Below are positions 23,530 through 33,400 of a stretch of DNA of 64,000 nt, piece by piece. The stretch is taken from the NCBI GenBank assembly GCA_016858145.1, contig JAEHOE010000034.1, positions 558,001-622,000 on the forward strand, read 5' to 3'. The notes below the pieces were generated by a model. The model ran no database searches and was not told the DNA's origin. It worked only from the letters and a program-made list of their open reading frames with translations. This DNA is from Edaphochlamys debaryana (lineage: Eukaryota > Chlorophyta > Chlorophyceae > Chlamydomonadales). How positions within the stretch are numbered: the first letter of the stretch is position 1; each line of letters begins with the position of its first letter. The position numbers were made by a program, and so were the translations under genes.

Positions 23530-23605
23530 AACGCGGCAGTAAGGCCGAACGGGTTACGCCGGCAGAACGCTGGGTGCGAAAGCAGCGCCCAGCGGGCATC
23601 CGGCT
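23530..23605 (+). pseudogene. Relic of an ankyrin-gene 3' exon (unit E)
   Basis: GCAGTAAGGCCG, GGGTGCGAAAGCAGCG and CCAGCGGGCATCCGGCTC repeat the right end of the relic at 16111-16190. The conserved EGCPV part is already lost, so this is the most worn relic. Confidence 0.55.
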
Positions 23606-23814
23606 CAGCGCTCTGGGACGTCTGGGTGGGTGCTGGGCCGGGCGCGAGGGGGCCGGGGAAGATGACGTGGAGGTGAGGGTGAATGACCGGCACGTCGCGG
23701 GCGGCAGCCAGGTGATCCTTACGCAGGCCTTCGTTGGGAGGCGGTAGTTGTGCAAGGCTACTGACAAGATAAGAAGGGGCGGCATGTGGCGGCGGGGGTG
23801 GCGCAGCACGGAGG

Positions 23815-24088
23815 GGACGGAGGGGGCTGCCAGCCTGCACGCGGCATGGTCGCATCGCAAACCCAGCCGCGAGAGGGGGTTGCAGCGCCGCGGGCCGCTC
23901 GCAAGTCCAACACAGCCCGCGCTGTCCACGCACCGAGTCTCATCAGCACACAGCTACAAGCTCGTTGGTAGCTGCCCCGTTTTGGCGCGCAACGTCCCGC
24001 GAAGATCTCCAGCAAAATAAAGCCTGCCTAGCACCTGCCAAGCCCTGTTTACGCAATACCAAACAGCCCTCAGCTACTAGAGCGCGCA
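23815..24088 (+). promoter_or_regulatory. Shared upstream cassette with E2F-like sites (gene E)
   Basis: The E2F-like pair is at 23980-24003, the second site reading GTCCCGCGAA. AAAATAAAGCC and CAAGCCCTGTTTACGC follow. Its upstream spacer (23600-23800) matches that of ankyrin copy 2 (16190-16390). Confidence 0.65.
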
Positions 24089-26243
24089 ATGGCCAGCGCG
24101 GAGCTCCAGACTGGCCAGCAGGCGCCATCGCTGGTAGATGTCCTGCGGCAACTTGAGCTGCCAGCTGTGGACGCGCTTGTCGATATTCTCGCGCACCTCA
24201 AGTGCATTGGACCACTTCGCCTTACGTGTCGGGCGCTGCGGGACCTTGCAGACGCCAGCGTTCGCCTTCCGGAACCGCTTACGCTGCGGCTTCGCGAGGA
24301 TGCTGCGATGACGGAGCCTCTGGCGGTGCTGGGGCGCTGGGGCCGCCGAGGTGGCGTCAGCCTCGAGCTCCAGTTGCCGGCTGAGGCCCCCGACGGCGTC
24401 GACGCGCTGCTGCCGGCCGCGTTCACCGACCTTCCAGAGGAGGCGCGCTGGCGCGTTACGCAGCTCTACGTTGACCGCGGCCCTGGCGTTACGCGTCCCG
24501 GTTCCATCATTGTCAGCTACCCTGTCCCCGACGTCTCTGGAGCTGCTGTGGGCGGCCTGGCGGCCTCGCTGCCCTGCCTGCGGAAGCTGGACCTCTCGGA
24601 CCTGTTCCCAACGTGGACGCCTGGCGCCGATGGGGAGGCCTGTGCGGGTGAGACGGGTGCGCGAGCTTGGCTAAACCCTGGGGTGGCATGGCATGGAGCT
24701 TGCGTGGAAGCCATTTTTGCTGCATCCTTAACGGCAGCCCTGGTTGACCTACGGCAACATCCCAATACTCACCCTGCCCGCCTCTCTCGGCCCACATCCC
24801 CATCCCCAGCCCTGGCGGCCCTGGGCACGTTGGAGGAGCTGGAGGTGCCCGGCGTCCCCGGCCTGACCGGCGTGGAGGCGCTGGCGGGCAGCTTAAAGAA
24901 ATTGGCGGCGGTGCCCAGCCGGTTGACAGGGCTGGCATACTATGATAACGCGTTGGGCCCCAGCGCGAAACTTGGCCCAGCGGCCGCGGCTCGCCTGAGC
25001 CAGCTCACACGGCTCGAGGCGTTAGAGCTGCGCCTATGGGCTGTGGACCTGGGGGAGGTGCCCCGCATTCAGGCGCTCCTCAGCCTCCTGCCCCCCTCGG
25101 TCAACACGCTGTCCCTGTATATCTGCTATGGCGAGCTGCGGGACCTAGCAAGCCGTGAGTGTACCTTTGGCGTATCCGGAGGCCGCCTGGTGTCAGCCAG
25201 CCTGAACTACATGCGGCCCGAAGACCTGGCGACGCTGGCCCGGAGGGAGCTCCTTCCCTGCTTGGGGCCGGACGGGCGGCTGGAGAGCCTAAGCGTTGGA
25301 GCCTTCGCCGCTGACGGCTGGTGCGACGCCGACGTGGCACCGGCTCTGGAGCTGTGGAGCCGCAGCGACCAGACCTGTGTGAGCCTGATGGCTCTGAGCC
25401 CACGGCGGGCAGCCGCTGACCTGTACGGCGCGATGACTACTCTGGCTGTCAGCGATGACATCTTTCTCCATTGCGGCCTGCACTTGCCCATGCGCCTCAA
25501 GTTCCCTGCCTCACCTCCACCGGCCTGCGGTACCCCATCGGAGCTCCCCCCGCCCGAGGAGGTCCTGCGGAGGGTCCTGCAGCGCATCACGGGCGGAGGG
25601 CAGCAGGCTGGGGCGGGAGAGGACCAGGCTCACCCCCGCATAGTGCTCCTGCGGGGCCCCGCTGCCGCCGCTGCGCTGGAGCAGCCCATCTCCGAGGCAG
25701 CTGTCACGGCTTGGGCCCAGGACCTGGAGAGCCGGGCGAGGACCGCAGCGGTGGTGGGCTTGCCTTGCCGGCAAGTGCCCGCGGTCTCATCGAGCACGCC
25801 CTGCCGCTGCCGCCCACCGCATCCGTCTTGCTGCAGTGCGGCAAGGTGGAGGGGGCAGCGGAGGCGGTGGCCGCTGCGGTGGCGGCTGCCGGCGACGGGA
25901 GCGAGGCGGTGCTGATGTTGGCGCCTCGGAGCATGTCATCAGATTCACTGCCGCTGCAGCGGGTGGCGGAAGTGGGCCTAAACCAGGTGCGATGTCCAAT
26001 AGCCCTGGCCAGGATGCAGCTCCGCTGCACCCGTTTTCCCTTCGCCCTTCGCCTTGGTACCGACCCCGCGACCCCGGTCCTCAGGTGATGAACGAGCTGT
26101 GGGAGGGCAGCGCCGGCGACGGAGGCCCCGGCCTCCAGCAGCGGCTGGAGTGGGCGGTGGGCGTGCGTGAGCTGTTCTTCCACCTGGTGCGCAACCTCTG
26201 CCGGCTGCGTGAGGGTGCGTGGCCGTTCTTGGGCGTGTATTGA
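24089..26243 (+). pseudogene. F-box-like/LRR array protein E, frameshifted
   Basis: Exons 24089-24647, 24810-25986 and 26085-26243 match the family. The start is MASAELQTGQQAPSLVDVL, then GPLRLTCRALRDLADAS, LRKLDLSDLFPTWTPG, LEELEVPGVPGLTGVEAL and LTRLEALELRLWAVDLG. Between about 25744 and 25765 the sequence is 5 nt longer than gene A, so the frame changes. The original frame stops at 25913-25915, while the family C-terminus (LIEHALPLPPTASVLLQ) continues in another frame to the correct exon end and tail (VMNELWEGSAGDGG, ending PFLGVY). Intron 1 is 162 nt, in frame and stop-free. The copy is either a recent pseudogene, encodes an altered C-terminus, or holds a sequencing indel. Confidence 0.7.
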
Positions 26244-27528
26244 CAAGCCAGCAGATGCGAGGGGGTCGTCTTAGTGCAGACCCTGGCATACGCGCGTTTG
26301 CGGGAACGGCCCTTCAGAGAGGTTCACGCATGGAGCCAGGGTCTGCGACAGGAGCCAGTGTGGGAGGCGAGAGCTGGGGGCATTGTCCAGCCCGGCAGGT
26401 GCATCCGTGGCGTTAGCCCCTGTTCCACACGTCTTCGCCTGGGCAGGTTGTTGCGTAGATCAGGGCTTGGCGTCTCGGGCCAGACACGTGGGGAGCCAGG
26501 CATGGAGATGTGTCAAGGAGGGCCGGGGTGGGCGGGGGCGACCGAGAAGGACCGGCCTTGTCCTGTGCGTTATGGTGTACCGTAGTGGACGTTGCAAGGT
26601 TGCGGCCCTGACTCATGTTGCTGGTGTTGCAGGTAGGTTGCTTCAGCTGTTGCGGCATGTCCGTAACATGCGTCCATTCTGTTGCTTGTGTCGTGAAAGG
26701 GTGAACCCCTCATGAAGTAGGGCGAGTGTGGAGGTTCAGCTGTGGCGTCAGACAGGGGTGTTGATGCGGCGTTGATGAGCGCTCCGTGGCCTAGCCCTGA
26801 TCAACCGACGAAGCTGACCGGCGGGGCTGCCGTAGGGGTCCGCAGCCGCAGTGCGGGTTGATCAAGACCTGTTGCAAGACCTCTGCGCTGCGCCTGGCTG
26901 AAGCGGGTTGGGGTGCTCCTTTGTAAAGGAAAGGGAGACAGCTATGGGGCTACCTGCAAGCCTCCACACTCGCAAAGCGCGCTTGTAACGTCGGGAGTGT
27001 CCCCTGAAGAGGCAGTGTGCCCCTGTCACCGACAAAGCTGCCTTGCGGTCGTGCGCCTGCACGCCCACAATGCGTGCGGTGCGTGTGCAGGCACGGAGCG
27101 GCATGCCTTAGCATCAGAGGTTGCGGCCTCGCAGGTCTCCGCCCTCCATATGCTTACAATGGTTACGGACGCCTCAGCCAAAGCTCGCAACCCAGCTGCG
27201 TGCAGCTGGCCCTCCGTGCACGCACGCCCCAGCGCCCCCCGCTTTCTCGCCACTCGTGTGTCACCTTGCTGGGCATCCCCAACCACACATTCGCACGCGG
27301 CCCTCGCCCTTGACTGCCTTCCCTGCCTTCTCAGCAGGAGATGTCCGTGCCCCTCATGAAGCAACCGCACGCTGAATGGCCCATCACAACGCTCGACCGC
27401 CCTCCACGCCACTGACCACCGCGCCCCAGCGCCTGTCTAGGGCCCAGTCGCCCAGACCGCTGCCTCGGGCCAGGAACGCTACCGCCATACAAGCCTCCGT
27501 GGGCCCGCCTGGGCCCCGCCTGGGCCCG
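26244..27528. other. 3' flank of gene E and 3' flank of the OTU gene
   Basis: No gene is supported on either strand. The first ~250 bp resemble flanks of genes A and B. TTACA at 27154-27158 reads TGTAA on the minus strand, about 370 nt past the OTU stop, and could be its polyadenylation signal. Confidence 0.4.
27154..27158 (-). terminator. Candidate TGTAA polyadenylation signal of the OTU gene
   Basis: The minus strand reads TGTAA here. This pentamer is the standard signal in Chlamydomonas and relatives. Assignment rests on position alone. Confidence 0.35.
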
Positions 27529-30164
27529 CTACCGCCCCTGAGGTCCCGCCGGGCCCGCTGGCAGCAGCAGGTCGTAGTGCGCCCCGCTCCACAGCAGGGA
27601 GATGGCCTGGGTGGAGGGTAAGGTGGCAGGGGTGAGTCACTGGCGGAGAGCAGCGCCGAGGGCGGCCACCGCAGGGCACCCCTCATGCAAGCAGCAACAC
27701 ATGCTACGGCAGTGCACGCCGATGGCGGCAAGGGCCGTGAGCTGCCACAACCCCAAGCCGCCCTGCCGCCTGCCCGCACTGCACCACCAATGGCTCTGCG
27801 AGGCACGCCCTGTCACAGGAAGAGCTGAGTTCAACGAACCGAGAGCTGCCGCCCCAGCCCAGGCCGCCCTGCCCCACGGCGGCCCCGTGAGGGCACCCAC
27901 CGGCACTGAGCCCAGCAGCTGATCGCCGTACGTGACGATAGGCTCCACGCCCGACCCCGTCACGTGGTAAACCGTGATGGGGCGGCGGATCACGTGTACG
28001 GCCATGGCCATCTCGGGCTCCCCTGACAGGGGTGGGAATGGGGTGGGGGTCGAGGTTGGGTGGGTAGAGGGAAGGGTTGGGTGATTAGCTAATGGGTACC
28101 GGGAAGGGTCGGGCGAACGCCCACTAGCCCCGTTGCCCCGACCCCGCGGCCCCGGGCCCAGCCCTTCTGGTAGCTCCGACAAACTCCTTCCAGCCCAGAC
28201 GGCTCCGTCAGATGTCCCAGATCGCATACTTGACTTCGCGTACACCCAGCCCCAACCCCCGCCCCCCTTCCAGGTCCCCACCTCCCCAGGCCATGGGGAG
28301 GCTCATGCGCTGGCAGTACTCCTCGAAGTCGGCCGCGATGCCCGGCAGGAAGGGCTCCATCTCCCTGCCAGGGGTCAGGGGGTAGGGACGGGGGGAGGTG
28401 AGGGGCAAGCAGGAAGGGCTCCATCTCCCTGGCAGGGCGAGAGCGTGGGTTGGAGAGGAGGTGGGCGGGAGGCAGGACGGGCTCCGTCTCCCCGCTGCAT
28501 TGACTGGCATGAAGAGGCCAAGTTGGGGTTGGGGTCCACCCCTGGTCCACCCCGAACGGGCATGCAAAGGAGAGGGCCAAACGAGAGGGCCAAGAAGGAG
28601 GGTCTCCATACAGGCAGCCGGAGCTCCAGCCCCCCCCTCGGCCCCCCCCCTGCACACCCCCACCCCCCCCGCCTCACTCCCTCCGCTTGCGCAGCTCCGC
28701 CACCACCGCCAGCCGCAGCGTGTGGGCGGCAGTGGCCTCAGACTCGGGGGGCATGGGCTTGCCTGGGGGGGAAGGAGGGAGGGGGGAGGGAGGGGGGGGG
28801 AGGGGCTGGCGGGTGTAGTATGAAGGGCCCCTCAAGGCCGTTTAGCCCCCGCAGACCCCGCCGCCTAAGGCCCCTTGCCCTCAAGCCCTCGCCCCTGGAC
28901 CCCATGGTCGTACAACTGTCCTGGCATCCCACCCCGTCCCCCTGCCCCCCCGCGCCCCACCTCGCGTCCCAGCGCCCCTCCACCCCACCACCTACACCAT
29001 CGACCCCAGCACCCCACCCCACTTGGCTCCTGGCACCGACCCCGTCACCCCTTCATCATAGCTTCCAGCCCCCCACCCCGCGTGGGGCCCCCCGCGCCCC
29101 ACCTCGCGTGGCGAACTGCACCCCCTGCACCAGCGCTCGGAACATGCAGGCCCCGTCGCCGCCCACCCGGAACAACCCGAACGCGGGGGGCTGCTGGGGG
29201 GCGGCCTGCGTGGAGAAGGAGGACCCAGAGGGCCCGGAAGATGAAGAGGCGGCGGCGACCAGGTCGCGCGAGGCGGCGCCGCCGGCGGCCGAGAGGGAGG
29301 GCCGGGCGGCGGCGAAGGCGGCGTGGGAGGAGGAGGGGGCGTCCCGGATGAGGATGGTGGCTGGCGGGGGAGGCGGGTTGAGCGCGGCGGAGACTGCAAG
29401 GCAAGGGAAGGGAGGGTGGGGGGGCGGGTTGCAAGCGTCGTACCATCTTGGTGGCCCAGGGTGGTCTGCATAAGGCTTCCGGTGCCTCCCTTGGCGCGGT
29501 CCCTCTCAAGGGCCTGAGGCTCCCTGCAGGCCCGGCTGTGTGGGCCGGAGCATACCCCCCACCCCACCGCCGCGTGCCCTCGCTCCGTTGCGCGTTGCAT
29601 GAAACACCCGCCGCTAGCCTGCCGCCGGCCATGCTCCTGCCAACCGCCGCCCCCTCGGAGCGCCGTTCCCCCATATAGTGGCCCGCCTCGGTGCACCATA
29701 TCACTCCCCCCCTCCCCCCCCCCCCCACACACACGCCGTGCAAGTGTTGGCAGGGCGCAATGCCGCAGCCCCTGAGCAGCTGGCGGCCCCGCCCCAGGCC
29801 CTAGTGAATCGGAGATCCACGAGATCCGCTGCGCCATGGCCCTATGGTGTCCGCCCCAGGCCCTACGCAGTCCATGTGCGTCCCGCCACCACCACCACGC
29901 CGGCACCCAACCCCTCCCGCTGGCCTGGGCGGGGCCCAAGCGAGGGGCCGTCCCCGCAGGCAAGGAGGTACCGGCATCGACGCTGCAGCTGGCCAGGAGC
30001 GGAGAGGCGTGTTGGCTGCCTGTCCTGCCGCGCCCCTGGCTATAGCGCTACAGCTGCGTGCGTCCTGGCTGGGGGGCCGCACCTGGGCTCCTCGCCGCAG
30101 CGCCGCCCAAGCGTCTCCCCCGCGCCGAGGCCGATGCAACCGCGGCCCGTCGCATTGTCAACAT
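27529..30164 (-). CDS. OTU-family cysteine protease (deubiquitinase), possibly organelle-targeted
   Basis: Six exons on the minus strand join with matching phases: 30164-30083, 29393-29103, 28762-28678, 28364-28282, 28022-27901 and 27606-27529, giving 246 residues. OTU proteases cut ubiquitin from proteins. Exon 2 ends in the catalytic block FRVGGDGACMFRALVQG, with Asp and the nucleophile Cys in the usual D-G-x-C order. Exons 4-5 encode EYCQRMSLPMAWGGEPEM and IRRPITVYHV, the middle OTU core. The last exon encodes LLWSGAHYDLLL with the catalytic His. The FRVxGDGxCMFRALVxG form resembles plant OTU proteins such as Arabidopsis At3g57810. Exon 1 (MLTMRRAAVASASARGRRLGG) is my least certain exon; it is Arg/Ala/Ser-rich like a mitochondrial or plastid presequence. 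The gene is divergent from the F-box/LRR gene, with 290 bp between start codons. Confidence 0.82.
29706..29737. repeat. Poly-C/CA simple repeat in OTU intron 1
   Basis: A run of C residues is followed by several CA units. A similar C-run plus CA tract is at 35548-35575. Confidence 0.7.
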
Positions 30165-30454
30165 GGCGCCTAGCTGCTCAGGGCCGGCTCCGGAGGCGTA
30201 CGTAAGGGTCGATGGCGATGGCGACGGGGAGTGCAACTTGCGGTGTGCGTCGCAGGTCGACGGGGAAGCGGGCTATGAATAACGTACGTACTGCGCACAA
30301 GGAGTCAACTAACGCAGTGCCTCAAGCACGGTGCCAGCGTGCAGGCGACGGGGCCCGGATTGCCAATCGCAAGCTCGTGACTTGGGCGTGACGACTGGCC
30401 CTTGGCGTTATACTGAGTGCAACATATGTGTTATACCTAGCAAAGCTAGAGAGA
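30165..30454. promoter_or_regulatory. Divergent promoter between OTU and F-box/LRR genes
   Basis: The stretch separates two start codons on opposite strands by 290 bp, so it should hold both promoters. I see no clear TATA box. If exon 1 of the OTU gene is wrong, the shared promoter would be longer. Confidence 0.45.
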
Positions 30455-33400
30455 ATGGGTCCCAGAGCAGCAAAGAAGCGCAAGGTCGGCCAGGGCTCGA
30501 GCGCGGCGCCTAGCGATGCTCCGCCGAGCCACGCACGGTACGAGGAGAGTTGCTCATCAAGGAGTTTTGTAGTTATCGGGGTGCCATACAGCTTCCGGCG
30601 TGCAAGATGGTGCGGAACCGCTCCATATCCGGCTGCCCAGACAAGCGCAGAGCGTTCGATCGGTTCCTAGATTTGCCGTCTCGGCTGGCCGTCAGGCCTG
30701 CGGCAGCTAGAACGCGTCGGGATGTGCCCGGGGCCCGGGACGTGCCCGGTCTCGACCCGCCCGAACCCTGCCCCCTCGCCTTTTACCCTGCCACAGCCTG
30801 CCCGCTCCCCCTCTGCGTTGCCATCAACACCCTGCCCCATCAACATCTTCCACCCACTTTATCAGTGCAACCCGCCCCGCCCCATCCCCTGCTCCCCCTC
30901 CCCTTCCCTGCCCCACTCCCCAGCTGGGCCGAGCTTCCCCGCGAGCTCGTGGCCATGATTGCCGTACACACGTGCACGCCCGTACAGCCGCTGCCGTTCA
31001 CGTGCCTCACGCTCCCGTCGGACGCCTCCGAGAGCTGTGCCTACCACCGACAGGAGGACCGCTCCTTCTCCAACCCAGGGGGACAGTTCGAGCCCCTGCC
31101 CGCCGCCGCCGGCGCCGCCGCCGGCTCGGCTGCCGCGGCAGAGCCGCCGGCGGCGGAGCTGCCGGCTCCGGATGGCGGATCTGGATCTGGATCTGGATCT
31201 GGGCGTGGGGAAGCGGATCGGGGCGGGCACGTGCCGGGCGTGTTCCGGCCGGCCCGCATGAGCGCGGCCGCGCTGGCCATGCGGTGCGTGTGCCGGTCGT
31301 GGTGTGTCGTACTGAGCGAGGGCGTACGGCGGATCCTGCTGCACGATCCCGCGCCGTTCGCTCTGTGGCAGCGCCACTTCCCCGCGCTCACCCACCTCGC
31401 CCTCGGCGTCGCCACCGACCTGCTCGTCCAAACCGACGACGGCGACGGCGCTGGCGCCGGCCCGGGCCCCAGCAGCCAGGCCGCCGCCACCGCCGCGGCG
31501 GCGGCCGCGGCCGCGGCTGACGGCGGTAGGTCGGGCCGCCGGAGGCGGCCGGCCGGGGTCGCCAGCTCCGCATGCAACGGCACCGGCACAGGAGCTGGCG
31601 GCGGCGGCGGAAGGGTCCGGTCACTCGCCTCCGTCACCACCTTACGTAATCTGCAGATCGCGGATACGGCGCTGCATCTCAATCTGGCCGCCAGCGCGAC
31701 GTTCCTGGAGGAGCTGGTGGTCTGCGGCGCGCCGCCGCCCGGATCCCAGGTCCACCCCTGGGGCCGGGATCCAGGATCCCCCTACCCCGTCGCCGGCGCC
31801 ACCTACCGCCACCGAGGCCGCGGCGGCGCCGCCGCCCCCGCCGGCCCCGCCGCCGCCACCACCCGACGCTCAGCCCTCGACCAGGCCCTGTCATCGCTCA
31901 GGGGCCTCCGCCGGCTCCGTCTGACCGACATAGACGCATCCGCCGCCAGATTGGGCCTCACGATCATGGATCTGTCGTACCTGACCAGCCTGAGACTGCA
32001 CAGATGCATGCTGCCCACCTTCCTGGGGACCAGCCGGACCCGCGGCGGCGGCGGCGGCGGCGGCAGGCGTGCGGTGCCGGGCGTTGGCGGCGGCGGCAGG
32101 AGGGTCGTGGGCGGCGGCGGAAGCGGAAGCGCTGCAGCCAGCGGCGGCGGAGGGGCCGGATCCAGGTCCGGCGGGAGTACCTTCGCCCGGGATCTCATCC
32201 TCAACCTGGGATCCAAGCTCAGGGTAGGTGTGTCCGTTGTACAGCCGTGCGGCACTTGCCGTACAGACCCCGGGAGTGCTGCCCCGGGGCGGCTTCATGG
32301 CTGCCGAGGGGCCCGGGTTGGGAGACGGGGGCTGGCCGGATTGACCTCGAGCCGGAGGGGGGCTGGGGTGAGGGTGTAGCCGCTGGCCGTCCGGGCGTGG
32401 CGCGCCGGGCCTACCCTCGGCCGGGGTCCGGGGCGGTCTTGGTGGTCGACCTTGCGTCGCTGCCCTATCCGTGCCCCATCCGGCGGGGCCCCGGGTGCCC
32501 CTCCTCAGACACCCTCCCGCCTCCAGCCCCCCCCACCTCCACCCCATCCCCCTCCCCCCCCACCCCCCCAGGACCTGTCCCTGCAGGGCTGCGGGCTGCA
32601 GGAGCTCCCCCCCGCGGTGGCCTCGGGCCTCTCCCGGCTCACCTCCCTGGACCTGTCCGCCAACTGGCTGCAGGGGCTGCCGGGGGCCATCACGGAGCTG
32701 GTGCAGCTGGAGGTGGGGGGGAAGGGGGGTGAAGGGGAGGGGGGGAGGGGGGATTGGGCAAGGGGAGGAGGGAGGAGTTGGGGACGAGCGGGAGGGATTC
32801 AGAGAATGGAAGGGGGGGGCCTGCACCTCCATAGACAAGAGTGAGGGAGCGGTCTACCCTTTCAAACAGCGTCTCACCCTGGTGCCTTCTTCTCCCCCTC
32901 CCCCCCCCCCGTGGCGATCTTGGCGAGCCATGCCCCCCTCACCACTCCGTCGTCCCCCCCCTTCCCCTCCCCTTCCCTCCCCCTCCCCCCCCCAGTACCT
33001 GGACCTGCAGCACAACTCCCTCGCCTCCCTGCCCGAGGGCCTCCCCGCCCTCTCCCGCCTCTGCGACCTGGACCTGTCGGCCAACTCGCTGCGGGCGCTG
33101 CCGGCGGACTTCGGGGGGCTCACGGCGTGAGGGGGGGGTCTGGGGCCGGGGGTGGGATGGGGGGGAAAGAGGGGGGGGAGAGCGGGTGATCTTTGACGAG
33201 TTAGAGTTTGGATAGGCCGCGGGGCCCCGCGGCAGGGGGCCGGCGGACTTCGGGGGGCGTGACCCAGCCGTGGTCGAACCCTCCTGAACCCCCTACGCCT
33301 CTCCCCCCCCCCCAGCCTGACCCACCTGCACCTAGGCGGCCTGCATGCCCTGGACCTGGAGCGCTGCGGGCCGCAGCTGGCGGGGCTCACCAACCTGCAC

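Noticed and set aside
28133..29473. 446-codon Pro-rich open frame on the plus strand
   Set aside because: It is the complement of the OTU gene's exons and pyrimidine-rich introns.
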